A stretch of DNA of 64,000 nt from Pseudonocardia alaniniphila (GCF_022524485.1 NZ_JAKXMK010000024.1:1-64000), one strand, 5' to 3'. Counted from the first letter of the stretch, positions 55,348 to 64,000 are shown. Program-made: numbers and translations. Notes: generated by a model from the sequence alone, not told the origin.

Positions 55348-55484
55348 TTCCGTTCCCCCTACATCCCCCGCGGGTCGCAGCCGTCACGAACCCGGGCCCC
55401 GTACCCACCATCGGCTTCCGGGCACGGTGGCGGTAGGTGGGGCCCGTCACGCTGCGCGACCCCCCAGGTCTCCGGCGGAACCGG

Positions 55485-56879
55485 CTACTCGGCCGGACGG
55501 ACGTTCTGGTTGACGTGGAACACGTTGTCGGGGTCGTAGCGCTTCTTGACCTGGGCAAGGCGTTCGTAGTTGCCGCGGTAGGACGCCTTCACCCGGTCCT
55601 GTCCCTCGTCCATGAGGAAGTTGACGTAGGCGCCACCGGCCGAGGTCGGGTGCAGCTCCTCCCAGTAGTCGCGGGCCCAGCGCGAGATCGCCTCCGCGTT
55701 CGCCGGGTCCGGGTCGACGCCCACGATGACCCCCGCCCAGCCCCCGTCGCGGTAGGGGAAGGCCGTGGCACCCTCCGGCACCCGGGACGCGGCGCCGTCG
55801 ATGGGGTACAGGTGCATGGTGGAGTGGCCCGACGGCAGTTGCGCGCCGTACTTGCGGTGCACGTCGATGGCGGCGTCGGAGATCGTGGTGAAGACGTCCG
55901 CACGCCAGTACCACTGCAGGCCGGCCGGGTACAGGGCGTCGAATGCGCTCTGCAGCACGGGGAACGGCATGTCGTGCAGGCCGACCACCAGCGGCGAGCC
56001 GAACGTGGTGATCGGTTCGAGCACCTCGTCGGCCCGGTCGTGCGGGCCGGTGTAGCACCAGACGATCGCGCAGGACTTGCGGCCCCAGAGCTCTTCGGGG
56101 AACGGCGGGGCGGGCGGGATGGTGATCAGCCCGATCCAGCCGTTGAGCTCCTCGGGCAGTGACGGGATCAGCTCCCGGTACCAGCGCATCACGGCGTCGG
56201 TGTCGGCGAAGTCGTAGAGCACCGGACCGCCGATGATCGTGCCGTTCTCCCCGATGTCGTGGCAGCGGAACGTGAACGACGTGACCACACCGAAGTTCCC
56301 GCCGCCACCACGCAGGGCCCAGTACAGGTCGCTGTGGGAGCTCTCGTTCGCCGTCACGAACGTGCCGTCGGCGAGTACGACATCAGCGGAGAGGAGGTTG
56401 TCGGCCGTGAGCCCGAAGCGCCGGGTGAGGTAACCGATCCCGCCGCCGAGCGTCAGGCCCGCCACGCCCGTGGACGCGATGAAGCCCGACGGGGTGGCCA
56501 TGCCGAACGCGGCGGTGGCGTGGTCGACGTCGCCCCACGTGCATCCGGCATCGGCGCGCACGGTGCGGTTCACGGGGTCGACGGTGGTGCTACGCAGCAG
56601 CGAGAGGTCGATGACCAGCGCGTCGTCCCACACACCGAGCCCTGCGGCGTTGTGACCGCCACCCCGGACGGCGATCTCGAGGCGGTGGTCACGACCGAAG
56701 CGGACACAGGCGATGACGTCGGCGACGTCCCGGCAGCGGGCGATGGCCGCGGGCCGCTTGTCGATCATGGCGTTGTAGACGGAGCGTGCGTCGTCATAGC
56801 CCGGGTCTTGCGGCCTGATCAGGTCGCCGCGCAGGGCGGCGGCCAACTCGTCGTACGGAGTCACGGTGGTAGTGGTCAT
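55485..56879 (-). CDS. FAD-linked oxidase with BBE domain
   Basis: This is a 464-residue oxidase of the p-cresol methylhydroxylase/berberine-bridge type. The FAD domain includes ARCRDVADVIACVRFGRDH and RGGGHNAAGLGVWD, whose His is the expected covalent FAD attachment. The second attachment Cys of bicovalent members is absent (GVAGLTLGGGIGYL), so FAD is probably bound through one bond. The C-terminal BBE segment reads SYRGNYERLAQVKKRYDPDNVFHVNQNV. GAGGAGGTCGTC precedes ATG 56879. It lies 52 bp after the BTAD regulator gene, in the same direction; the oxidised substrate could be an alcohol or sugar-like moiety of a secondary metabolite. Confidence 0.92.
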   Translation of the reverse strand: MTTTTVTPYDELAAALRGDLIRPQDPGYDDARSVYNAMIDKRPAAIARCRDVADVIACVRFGRDHRLEIAVRGGGHNAAGLGVWDDALVIDLSLLRSTTVDPVNRTVRADAGCTWGDVDHATAAFGMATPSGFIASTGVAGLTLGGGIGYLTRRFGLTADNLLSADVVLADGTFVTANESSHSDLYWALRGGGGNFGVVTSFTFRCHDIGENGTIIGGPVLYDFADTDAVMRWYRELIPSLPEELNGWIGLITIPPAPPFPEELWGRKSCAIVWCYTGPHDRADEVLEPITTFGSPLVVGLHDMPFPVLQSAFDALYPAGLQWYWRADVFTTISDAAIDVHRKYGAQLPSGHSTMHLYPIDGAASRVPEGATAFPYRDGGWAGVIVGVDPDPANAEAISRWARDYWEELHPTSAGGAYVNFLMDEGQDRVKASYRGNYERLAQVKKRYDPDNVFHVNQNVRPAE

Positions 56880-56931
56880 GACGACCTCCTCGACTGCGGC
56901 GCTCGACGTCCGAGCGACCCGGTTGCCGACG

Positions 56932-59900
56932 CTAGGAATCCGGCGTTCGCGCAGCGTTCGTGGTGGCGTTCGCGGGAGGACGCACACCGCGCTCGGCGAG
57001 GTCGTGATCGCAGCGCCGCAACAGCGCAATGCTGCCGTGGGCACGCGCCATCTGCGCCGCCGACAGCAATCGGGCGACGGCGGCGTCAGGGTCGTCGTGG
57101 GCCGCCCGCATCCGCATCACGTGCGGCATCCACCACAGGTCGTCCCGGGCCTGTCCCGCGACGAGTGCCGCGTCGAGGGTCGCCCGGACCGCACCGGCCC
57201 GGTAGTCACGGGCCGAGGCCTCGGCGAGCAGCGAGAGCCAGTAGGGCATGCGGGCGAATGCGCCCTCCGACCTGAGGTTCTCGATCCCGCGCCGTGCGAG
57301 GTCCGCGCCCGACCCGTCCGTGCGGGCCCAGCCGTCGAGGATCAACCCCCACTCGCGGTAGTACGCGAAGTCGTAGCGGTCGCAGAGCTCGCGCAGCTCG
57401 GCGACGGTGTCGTTCAGCTCGGGCAGGTCGTGCCGCATCTGGTGGGTGATGGATCCGTAGGCCAGCGCGACGGCCAGGTTGTACGGGTGCCCGATCGACC
57501 GGGCCAGCGCGATCGCGTCCCGGCAGCTCGCGGCGGCCTCGGCGTCGTGGTCGAGGAGCCAGTGGGCGTGCGCCGACCAGGCCTTGCCGTGCACGACGGG
57601 ACGAGTCCCGACACTGAGCGAGGCGGCTGCGTCCAGTTCGGCGGCGACCTCGAAATGTCGCAGCGCCTCCTGCGGCATGCCGAGGCTGACGGCGGAGCCC
57701 CCGAAGGCGAAGTGGGCCGCGCCGTTCAGATCGGAGTCGGGTTCGACCACGGTGAGCAGGCGCTCCGCCGTGCGGTGAGCGTCGGCGATCCGTCCCTGGA
57801 CGAACCGGGACGCCCAGAGCCCGATGAGGCCGCCCAGAACGGAGTCCTTGCGACCGAGCCTCTCGGCGAGGGTGACGGTGCGTTCGAGCGTGTTCTGCAG
57901 CCTGGGGGAGGAGTAGCCGTACCGGGCGTTGACCGGCGCCGCCAGGGCTTCGAGGACGCCCAGCTCCCGGCTGTCCCTGTCCCTGCCTGCTGGGAGGGCG
58001 CGCAGGATCGTCAGCGCCTCCTGATGCAGGCGGATCGCTTCGTCGTGGGCGAACCTGCCCGCCGCGACGTCGGCCGCGCGCCGGTAGTAGGTCACGGCCC
58101 GCTCCGCTCGTCCCCCGCGGGCGTACTGCTCCGCGAGCTGCGCCGAGACACCGTCCGTGTCGTCGGGGTGCAGCAGTTCGAGTCCCTGGGCGATACGCCG
58201 ATGCAGCAACCACCGCTTCGGCGGGCTGATCTGCGCGTAGGCGGTGTCGCGCAGCAGGTCGTGGGAGAAGTCGTAGCCGTCGCGGAACTCGCGGATGATC
58301 CTGCGCCGCCACAGTTCGTCGACGGCGTGGACCACGTCGCCCGCGTCGAGGTCGCTCGCCTCGCTGAGCAGGTCGAGGGTGAAGTTCCGGCCTACCGCGG
58401 CCGCCAGCCCCGCAACCTCATGGGCCGTGGGCGTCACCTGGTCGAGGCGGTTGCGCAGCACCGCTGTGAGGTCGCTGACCGGGAGCGGCGCCGCCGCCGG
58501 ATCCGCGCTGCCGAGATCGACCGTCGCCCGTGCCGCCTCGACGACGTACAGCGGGAAGCCGCCCGTGGCCGCCTGCAGCAGACCCGCGTCCTCGTCGGGG
58601 AGGGGCTGCCCCGAGATCTCCTCGGCGAGCCGGGCGGTGTCGGCGACCTCCAGCGGGCTGACCGGAAGCTCGGTCAGCATTCCGGTGGCCCGCATCCGGA
58701 CAGCCCAATCGGCCGCTCCGGCTTCGTCGTCGAGGGTCTCGTCCCGCCGGGTGGCCGCCACCATGACCGGCCGGTCGGAGGCACGCCCGAGGGCGAACGT
58801 GAGGAACTCGAGGGTCTCCTTGTCGCACCACTGCACGTTGTCCAGCACCAGCAGCATCGGACGGCCGACGCCGAGCAGAGCCCGTGCCAGGCCCTCGTAG
58901 AAGCGGTGGCGCTGCCAGGCGTCCACCATGGCCCGCAGGCTGGCCCCCGGCTCCCCGCGACCCTCGGCCGAGGGCACCAGCCTGTCGACCTCGACGCGCC
59001 ACACCGGTTCGAGCGCCGCCATCGACGACCGGATCGCCGGGTTGCGCAGCCAGTCGGCCACCGGCGCCAGCGCCAGGCGTCCCGAAGCCCCGAAGCACTG
59101 GGTGCTCGCCACCACCGCGCCCTGGCGCCGGGCCAGCTCGGCGACCTCGGCGACGAGGCGGCTCTTCCCGACGCCGGGATCGCCGCAGACCAGCGCGATG
59201 ACCGGGCGCCCCGCGGCTGCACCGGCCCACAGCGTTCGGAGGACCTGCATCTCCCGGGTCCGTCCGACGAGCTTCGCTGCGGCGGGTCCCGTACGGGCTG
59301 GCGGGAGGTCGATCGTCGACGGCGGTGGCGTCGCGGGGTCGGCGCGGGCCATCACGCGCTGGAGTGCCGCGAGCGTCGTGCGGTCGGGTGCGAGGCCGAG
59401 TTCGCGCTCCAGGACCGAAGCGCAGTGGTGGTAGGTGCTCACGGCCCCGGCCCGGTCACCCAGGTCGGCCTGCAGCGTCATCAGGGACCGGTATCCGGCC
59501 TCCTCCAACGGACGAAGCTGGATACGCCGCCGTGCTGCCTCGGCCGCCCCGGCGAGGTCACCGGTGCGGGTCCGCGCATCGCGGCTCAGGTCGCACAGCT
59601 CCACGCACTGGCTCTCCAGCTCGGACCGGGCGTCGAGCAGCCAGTCGTCGTACGCGCCGGGCAGCAGTTCGCTCCGGTAGCAGCTGATGGCCGCGCCCGC
59701 GTGCGCGATCACCGCCTCGGTGTCGTCCGCCGCCGCCGCGGCGAGCGCGGCGCGGCGTTCGGTGTCGAAGGTGCGCACGTCGACGCGACAGGTGGGGGTG
59801 TCATCCCAGCACAGGTCCCTGGACGTGACGACGAGCGGCGGGTCGCCCAGGAGCTGCCTCAGGTGGTGGAGCTCGCGACGCAGGTTCGTGAGCGCCTGAG

Positions 59901-60072
59901 CGTCGGTGGACTCGGGCCAGAAGAGCCCGGCGATGCGCTGCCGGGACTGGGGAGACCCGGCATGGACGACCAGGAAGGCCACCAGCGCGAGGGAGCGCGA
60001 CGACCGCGTCCGGACGGTGCCGGTGGCGTCGTCGGAGATCGACTGCTCGCCGAGGAGAGAGATGTGCAGCAT
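56932..60072 (-). CDS. Large BTAD-ATPase transcriptional regulator (SARP/AfsR-like)
   Basis: This 1046-residue regulator has, in order: a winged-helix DNA-binding domain (1-95, beginning MLHISLLGEQ), a BTAD domain (about 100-245, ELLPGAYDDWLLDARSELE), and an AAA-like ATPase with Walker A GDPGVGKSRL (297-306) and Walker B MLLVLDN (406-412). A long TPR-type helical C-terminus (about 620-1046) follows. No C-terminal LuxR helix-turn-helix is present. ATG 60072 follows GGGAGGCGCACGAG; an upstream ATG at 60099 adds 9 residues unlike the domain start. Such proteins activate secondary-metabolite or catabolic genes, and the BBE oxidase and FAD monooxygenase downstream are the obvious candidates. Confidence 0.9.
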   Translation of the reverse strand: MLHISLLGEQSISDDATGTVRTRSSRSLALVAFLVVHAGSPQSRQRIAGLFWPESTDAQALTNLRRELHHLRQLLGDPPLVVTSRDLCWDDTPTCRVDVRTFDTERRAALAAAAADDTEAVIAHAGAAISCYRSELLPGAYDDWLLDARSELESQCVELCDLSRDARTRTGDLAGAAEAARRRIQLRPLEEAGYRSLMTLQADLGDRAGAVSTYHHCASVLERELGLAPDRTTLAALQRVMARADPATPPPSTIDLPPARTGPAAAKLVGRTREMQVLRTLWAGAAAGRPVIALVCGDPGVGKSRLVAEVAELARRQGAVVASTQCFGASGRLALAPVADWLRNPAIRSSMAALEPVWRVEVDRLVPSAEGRGEPGASLRAMVDAWQRHRFYEGLARALLGVGRPMLLVLDNVQWCDKETLEFLTFALGRASDRPVMVAATRRDETLDDEAGAADWAVRMRATGMLTELPVSPLEVADTARLAEEISGQPLPDEDAGLLQAATGGFPLYVVEAARATVDLGSADPAAAPLPVSDLTAVLRNRLDQVTPTAHEVAGLAAAVGRNFTLDLLSEASDLDAGDVVHAVDELWRRRIIREFRDGYDFSHDLLRDTAYAQISPPKRWLLHRRIAQGLELLHPDDTDGVSAQLAEQYARGGRAERAVTYYRRAADVAAGRFAHDEAIRLHQEALTILRALPAGRDRDSRELGVLEALAAPVNARYGYSSPRLQNTLERTVTLAERLGRKDSVLGGLIGLWASRFVQGRIADAHRTAERLLTVVEPDSDLNGAAHFAFGGSAVSLGMPQEALRHFEVAAELDAAASLSVGTRPVVHGKAWSAHAHWLLDHDAEAAASCRDAIALARSIGHPYNLAVALAYGSITHQMRHDLPELNDTVAELRELCDRYDFAYYREWGLILDGWARTDGSGADLARRGIENLRSEGAFARMPYWLSLLAEASARDYRAGAVRATLDAALVAGQARDDLWWMPHVMRMRAAHDDPDAAVARLLSAAQMARAHGSIALLRRCDHDLAERGVRPPANATTNAARTPDS

Positions 60073-60124
60073 CTCGTGCGCCTCCCGAACCGCGCTCATC
60101 CGCACCGGGACTCCGCCGCGGTCC

Positions 60125-60298
60125 TCATGTCCGCTTGTGCGGCACCCCCGCGTTCGGGACCAAGTTCCGTTCCACGAACGCGTACGCCTCAGCGAGGTCG
60201 CGGACACCGGCCGGGCTGTTACCCACCGACGGAGCGGCCTTGATGATCGCCTTGAGCACTGCCTCACGGGCCTGCTCACTCAGGCTCTGATCAGCCAT
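60125..60298 (-). CDS. Small hypothetical protein (57 aa)
   Basis: This short frame reads MADQSLSEQAREAVLKAIIK, then an AAPSVGNSPAGVRDLAEAYAF helix and ends GVPHKRT. The residue mix and amphipathic pattern look like a real protein: low in the Arg/Pro noise of shadow frames, with two predicted helices. There is no good ribosome binding site, which lowers confidence. It lies just upstream of the BTAD regulator start (53 bp), in the same direction, and downstream of a terminator. I do not recognise a family. Confidence 0.5.
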   Translation of the reverse strand: MADQSLSEQAREAVLKAIIKAAPSVGNSPAGVRDLAEAYAFVERNLVPNAGVPHKRT

Positions 60299-60324
60299 GC
60301 CGACAGACGCTACTCGGGCGCGCA

Positions 60325-60377
60325 CAGAAAACCGCCATCGCACACGAGGCCGGACGTGCACGATGGCGGAGTTTCTG
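60325..60377. terminator. Terminator after the GPR1/FUN34/YaaH transporter gene
   Basis: A 9-bp stem (CCGCCATCG and CGATGGCGG) with flanking CAGAAA/TTTCTG pairing. On the minus strand, which is the direction of the transporter, the stem is followed by TTTTCTG. It lies about 40-90 bp past the transporter stop and ahead of the small protein gene. Confidence 0.75.
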
Positions 60378-60415
60378 TTTGTTTTATTCGTTCGCGATCA
60401 ATGATTCGTTCGTGG

Positions 60416-61159
60416 TCACTGCCCGGCCTTGACGCCCGGCTCGCCTGCCTCGTACTGGATCAGGTTGCGCGGGACCGCACCGGGAAGCTGCGCCGAACGG
60501 TGCTTGCCGACCGGCAGGACGGCCCGCTTGAAGGTGGCCTCGAGCATCATCGCGCTGCCGAGGTACCAGGCGAGAAGCGCGGAGACGAGCAGCACGTAGG
60601 CGGCCACCGTCTGGACCACCGGCACGCCGCCCATCAGGGCGATGGCGAGGAGGGTGGATCCGGCGGCCAGGGTGCCCAGCACTGCGGTCAGCGCGTTGTT
60701 CTCCCGGGTGGCGGCGACTGCGCCCACCCACGTGATCGCGGCCAGAACCACGAACCAGGAGCCGAAGGCGACGGACGCCGTACCGCTGGTGGCGGCGGCG
60801 GGCAGCACGCCCACCGCGATCAGCAGGTTGTACAGGCCGTAGCCGATCCAGAACGAGCCCCAGATGCCGTGCATCGCCGTCGCCACCGCGTCGCAGGCCC
60901 GGTAGGCCCACATGCCGGCGAGCAACTGCGCGATGCCGCCCGCCGCCAGCGCGAAGGGGAACAGGATCAGTGGAGTCTGCGAATCTCCGTACCAGCCGGC
61001 CAGGTTGGCGGCGACCATGAACGTGGCCGCAGCGAAGCCGAACAGTCCGAGGATCGACGGTGCGGCAACGGGTGACAGCGCGATCGTGGTGTGCTCGCGC
61101 CAGAAGTTGTAGTCGGGCGCATCGGCGAGTGCCGAACGCCCATTCGTACCGGTGATCAT
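60416..61159 (-). CDS. GPR1/FUN34/YaaH-family acetate/succinate transporter
   Basis: This 247-residue membrane protein has six hydrophobic segments. The family entry motif region reads NFWREHTTIALSPVAAPSILGLFGFAAATFMVAANLAGWY, with NLAGW matching the usual N-L-A-G-W and an aromatic/Gly-rich GIWGSFWIGYGLYNLL. Related SatP/YaaH proteins are proton-coupled acetate/succinate channels. GGGAGGCAAGAA precedes ATG 61159. It is followed by a terminator and preceded by a small basic protein gene; it may supply C2 substrates. Confidence 0.88.
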   Translation of the reverse strand: MITGTNGRSALADAPDYNFWREHTTIALSPVAAPSILGLFGFAAATFMVAANLAGWYGDSQTPLILFPFALAAGGIAQLLAGMWAYRACDAVATAMHGIWGSFWIGYGLYNLLIAVGVLPAAATSGTASVAFGSWFVVLAAITWVGAVAATRENNALTAVLGTLAAGSTLLAIALMGGVPVVQTVAAYVLLVSALLAWYLGSAMMLEATFKRAVLPVGKHRSAQLPGAVPRNLIQYEAGEPGVKAGQ

Positions 61160-61377
61160 TTCTTGCCTCCCAGGTTCCACGCCGGGCTCCGGCCAAACCC
61201 GGCGGCCGTCCGGGATGCGATTCCCGAGGCGACTCGGCGAGCTTCTCCTTCTGCTCGGAGAAACCCACACCTGGAAGAACGCCGGAACTGCTGATGAAAA
61301 GCCCGTTCCGGCTGTCTACAACCTCACACGGCCTTTCGACCGAACTGCTGGGGAGATCGGGCGGGAGCGTGGCTCCG

Positions 61378-61548
61378 TCAGGAGGCGCGCCGTCCAGGCA
61401 GCGAAGGGATCCGCGGTTTCCGGCTCTTCTGGTTGCCGAGCCGGCGGACGAGCTTGCGCAGTCTCTTGGGCTTGAGATCGCGCATCGCTCGTTCGAGCGC
61501 ATCCTGGCGCTTCGTGAGCCTCTTCAGCTGCTTCTTCAGCGACGCCAT
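61378..61548 (-). CDS. Small highly basic protein (56 aa)
   Basis: The frame starts MASLKKQLKRLTKRQDALER and continues with a run rich in Lys and Arg, ending RKPRIPSLPGRRAS. It is supported by a textbook GGGGAGGCGTCGA ribosome binding site before ATG 61548. About a third of the residues are Lys/Arg, and the first 35 form a charged coiled-coil-like helix. A nucleic-acid-binding or ribosome-associated role is possible but unproven. It lies downstream of the second FAD monooxygenase in the same direction (gap 73 bp). I do not recognise a family. Confidence 0.7.
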   Translation of the reverse strand: MASLKKQLKRLTKRQDALERAMRDLKPKRLRKLVRRLGNQKSRKPRIPSLPGRRAS

Positions 61549-61621
61549 TCGACGCCTCCCCTCATCGGTTCCGGATCCACGCTCCCGCTTGTGTCCCCGT
61601 CCAGCCTCGGTCGAAACGGCC

Positions 61622-63055
61622 TTACGCGACGGATTCCGCGGGCTGGTCGGCCCCGGCGACGGCCGCGAGCAGCTGGGCCCGGGTGGGGCCCGCGGGCGGG
61701 TAGCTGGGACCGTCGGCCTTCTCCGCCTCGATCCGGGCACGCAACGCGGGCGGGATCGCCGTCACGTCGAGGGCCTCGATCTGCAGCGCGGACCGCATGA
61801 AGAAGCGCAGCACGTCGGGCTCTTGCATCATGATCTGCCGGACCCTCCGCTGCAGCGCCCAGGCCTCGCTCGCCGGCGGGTAGGGCGTGCCTGCGATGTC
61901 CGCCTGGATCTCGGCCATCCGGTTCTGGTCCTGATCGAGCGTCAGCCGGTACATCTTCCCGACGACGGCGTCGATCACCTCGTCGAAGCGGCGTGCCAGC
62001 TCGGCCGGCCGGTCCGGTCCGACCTCACGGAGCACGTCGCGCAGCACGCACGCCTGTGCCATGCCGATCGACGAGCCACGGCCGAGCGAGGGGTTGGTGC
62101 GTACGACGGAGTCACCGACCGCGACCACACCGGTGGCCACCGGCTCGCCGTCGACGACGAAGGACCGGTGCCGGTCCGGACCACCGGACATCACCTGGAC
62201 GTCGGTGAGCGGTGTGGACATCGCCAGCAGCGGGACGAGGTCGGGGATCAGGGCGGCGGCGCGGTCCCAGGCCTGCACGTCCCGCAGCGCGCGCAGCTCG
62301 CGGTCGTTGGACGCCGCGACGAACGCCAGGCCGAACGTGTTCTCGTCGGCAGGCACCCAGAGCAGCGACATTCCCTCGTAGAAGAGGATCGCGCTCGGCG
62401 CCGGCCGCGGGGACTCGTTGCGGAAGTGCCGGCAGTAGTAGACGAAGCCGAGGTCCTCGCTCTGCTCCTCGGGACGCTGGGCGCCGATCCCGGCGAGCAT
62501 CCGGTCGATCGTGGTGTTGCGCCCCATCGCGTCGACCACCAGGTCGGCGGGCACCGTCTCACCGCCGTCGATGACGACGCCGTTGACGTGCGGGACGCCG
62601 CTCGCGTCCGCGGCGGCCACCAGCGCCTCGGCCTTCGCTCCACGCCGGATCGTGACGCCGGGGGTGCGCGCAGCCACGGTCGCCAACGCTCCTTCCACGA
62701 CCGGCCTGCGGGCCAGCATCATCCGCAGATCCTCGTCGCCGGGGCGCGACCCGCCGGTCACCGCGGGCGGCATCATGTCGAGGGGTCCCATGCGGACGCC
62801 GCCCAGCCGCACCAGTTCGTCGATGACCTCGGGCAGCTCCCGTTCCATCAGTTGACGCCACAGCGCCTGCATGATGTGGGGCAGCCGGAACTGGCTGACG
62901 CCGGGCCGCTCCCAGTTCTGCCACTGCCCGTCCGCGTCGCCTTCCGGCTGTCCGGCGTCGCGCTCCAGCACCGTGACGCTGTGGCCGTCGCGTGCGAGCA
63001 GCAATGCCGTGGCGAGGCCGTTCAGGCCTGCGCCGATGACGGTGATTCGTGCCAT
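61622..63055 (-). CDS. FAD-dependent monooxygenase, copy 2 of a paralogous pair
   Basis: This 477-residue flavoprotein is clearly paralogous to the one at 53911-55347. It shares MARI-VIGAGL-GLATALLL, the NWERPGVSQFRLPH motif, VVDAMGRNT, the second FAD motif VAVGDSVVRTNPSLGRGSS and the ending GPTRAQLLAAVAG, with only small indels. FAD contacts are conserved, so it should be active. A GGGGGAACGAGAG box precedes ATG 63055. It lies 157 bp after the Clp-type ATPase gene in the same direction. The pair brackets the BTAD/BBE block, as if one had arisen by duplication of the other. Confidence 0.87.
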   Translation of the reverse strand: MARITVIGAGLNGLATALLLARDGHSVTVLERDAGQPEGDADGQWQNWERPGVSQFRLPHIMQALWRQLMERELPEVIDELVRLGGVRMGPLDMMPPAVTGGSRPGDEDLRMMLARRPVVEGALATVAARTPGVTIRRGAKAEALVAAADASGVPHVNGVVIDGGETVPADLVVDAMGRNTTIDRMLAGIGAQRPEEQSEDLGFVYYCRHFRNESPRPAPSAILFYEGMSLLWVPADENTFGLAFVAASNDRELRALRDVQAWDRAAALIPDLVPLLAMSTPLTDVQVMSGGPDRHRSFVVDGEPVATGVVAVGDSVVRTNPSLGRGSSIGMAQACVLRDVLREVGPDRPAELARRFDEVIDAVVGKMYRLTLDQDQNRMAEIQADIAGTPYPPASEAWALQRRVRQIMMQEPDVLRFFMRSALQIEALDVTAIPPALRARIEAEKADGPSYPPAGPTRAQLLAAVAGADQPAESVA

Positions 63056-63212
63056 CTCTCGTTCCCCCCACATTCGTTCCCGGCTTCCACCGTGTCCCGA
63101 CTAGGACGGCCGGCGGTACGTGACTCGTGACACGCGAACGGATGGTTCCAGCGCTTTTGTGCGGTCCGCCCAAGATGTGGGGGCTTGCAGGGTCAGGATT
63201 TGTGCGCTCAGC

Positions 63213-64000
63213 TCAGGATGCGCGGGGTTGGAGCACCAGAGCGCCGTCCACCACGTCCACCACGACCCGCTGCCCCGAGGCGAGGTCGCCGGCGATGATC
63301 ATCCGGGAGAGCTTGCGGTCGAGCTCGCGGGCGATCGTGCGGCGCAGCGGGCGGGCCCCGAGCTCCGGCTGGTGACCGCGCTCGGCAAGCCAGTCGACCG
63401 CGTCCTCGGTGACGTCCAGCGTGATGCCCTGGGCGCTCAGGCGCTCCCCGGTCTCGGCGAGCATCAGGTGAGTGATGCGCCGCAGCTCGGCGCGGTTGAG
63501 GGCGTGGAACAGCACGATGTCGTCGATCCGGTTGAGGAACTCCGGACGGAAGTGGGCCCGCATAGCGGCGAGCACGGAGTCGCGGACCTCCTCGGCGGGG
63601 CGCCCGGCCTGCGCCGCGGCGAGGAGCTGGTGCGCCCCGAGGTTGCTGGTCATGATCACGACCGTGCTCGTGAAGTCGACGGTGCGCCCGTGGGCGTCGG
63701 TGAGACGCCCCGCGTCGAGCACCTGCAGCAGCGTGGCAGTGACGTCGGTGTGGGCCTTCTCGATCTCGTCGAGCAGCAGCACTGCGTACCGGGTGCGTCG
63801 CACGGCTTCGGTGAGCTGACCGGCGTCGTCGTACCCGATGTGTCCAGGTGGCGCCCCGACCAGCCGCATCGCGCTGCTGCGGTCGGCGTACTCGCTCATG
63901 TCGAAGCGCAGCAGCGCGTCGGCCGAGCCGAAGAGGGCCTCGGCCAGTGCCCTGGCCAGCTCGGTCTTGCCGACGCCGGTGGGGCCGAGGAACAGGAACG
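63213..64000 (-). CDS. Clp/Hsp100 AAA+ chaperone ATPase, C-terminal part (cut by window edge)
   Basis: Only the last 262 codons lie in the window. They form the second AAA+ module of an Hsp100 protein: Walker A GPTGVGKTELARALAEALFG, then FDMSEYADRSSAMRLVGAPPGHIGYDDAGQLTEAVRR, Walker B VLLLDEIEKAH, sensor-1 VIMTSNLGAH and arginine region RPEFLNRIDDIVLF. The C-terminal D2-small domain ends near the stop with GDLASGQRVVVDVVDGALVL. Order and motifs are those of ClpB/ClpC; without the N-terminal half I cannot choose between them. The first visible residues enter from beyond the right edge. Confidence 0.85.
   Translation of the reverse strand, partial: FLFLGPTGVGKTELARALAEALFGSADALLRFDMSEYADRSSAMRLVGAPPGHIGYDDAGQLTEAVRRTRYAVLLLDEIEKAHTDVTATLLQVLDAGRLTDAHGRTVDFTSTVVIMTSNLGAHQLLAAAQAGRPAEEVRDSVLAAMRAHFRPEFLNRIDDIVLFHALNRAELRRITHLMLAETGERLSAQGITLDVTEDAVDWLAERGHQPELGARPLRRTIARELDRKLSRMIIAGDLASGQRVVVDVVDGALVLQPRAS

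Noticed and set aside
56866..60243. 1125-codon plus-strand open frame opposite the BTAD regulator
   Set aside because: It is Arg/Pro/Gly/Val-biased antisense reading without any recognisable domain or ribosome binding site.

Overview
The window is 64 kb of very GC-rich DNA with tightly packed genes, frequent GTG starts, AGGAGG-type ribosome binding sites and ATGA start/stop overlaps. This, together with SARP-like BTAD, PucR, IclR and HxlR regulators, HbpS-like and DUF3574 proteins, points to a chromosomal segment of an actinomycete. A Pseudonocardia-like organism is my best guess from protein style, but the sequence here does not prove it. I see no rRNA, tRNA, transposase, integrase, phage gene or CRISPR array. 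It reads as an accessory metabolic and regulatory region rich in transporters, dehydrogenases and flavoenzymes.

Layout. 0-2 kb: edge of an unknown gene, a DsbA-like protein, a secreted DUF3574 protein and a short DJ-1/PfpI-like protein. 2.2-6.3 kb: a PotABCD-type polyamine ABC importer operon. 6.3-8.6 kb: a lone molybdopterin subunit of a xanthine/aldehyde oxidase, preceded by what looks like its own frameshifted N-terminus. 8.6-14.2 kb: a GAF-PP2C phosphatase, an isochorismatase-like hydrolase, a methyltransferase, a MarR regulator, a hydroxybenzoate-type monooxygenase and a gene remnant. 14.2-21.2 kb: the glyoxylate operon hyi-glxR-gcl with a cysteine hydrolase, an IclR regulator and, between hyi and iclR, a 1.4-kb array of seven repeat units. 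21.4-31.6 kb: a GlsB-like membrane protein, a PucR regulator, an aldehyde dehydrogenase, a GlcG/HbpS-like protein, an MFS exporter, RidA, gamma-glutamyltransferase and an unusual permease.

31.8-38.1 kb holds the most interesting enzyme set: a heme-oxygenase-like protein with a complete diiron ligand set, two Rieske ferredoxins and an FAD ferredoxin reductase in one operon with no classical Rieske oxygenase alpha subunit. It is followed by a TetR regulator with a perfect palindromic operator, an APC permease and an aldonolactone oxidase. 38-46.8 kb: a CHRD protein, SDR/LysR pair, Dps, DHA2 exporter with HxlR regulator, ketopantoate-reductase-like and saccharopine-dehydrogenase-like proteins. 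46.8-53.9 kb: an alpha/beta hydrolase, then a GntR-controlled catabolic operon (aldehyde dehydrogenase, crotonase, MFS importer, MmsA). 53.9-63.1 kb: two paralogous FAD monooxygenases flanking a BBE-type FAD oxidase, a giant BTAD-ATPase regulator, an acetate-type transporter and two small proteins. The right edge cuts a Clp/Hsp100 ATPase.

How the parts fit. Several catabolic modules each carry their own regulator and a visible candidate operator: IclR with ACTTCCG-N5-CGGAAGT, TetR with a 23-bp palindrome, GntR with two CGGTATACG boxes 21 bp apart, HxlR with a tandem 15-bp repeat, and four GTGCAC boxes at 23-25 bp spacing between ggt and the permease. The glyoxylate operon would convert glyoxylate through tartronate semialdehyde to glycerate. 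The surrounding hydrolases and dehydrogenases could supply glyoxylate or nitrogen from purine- or amide-type substrates, but that link is inference.
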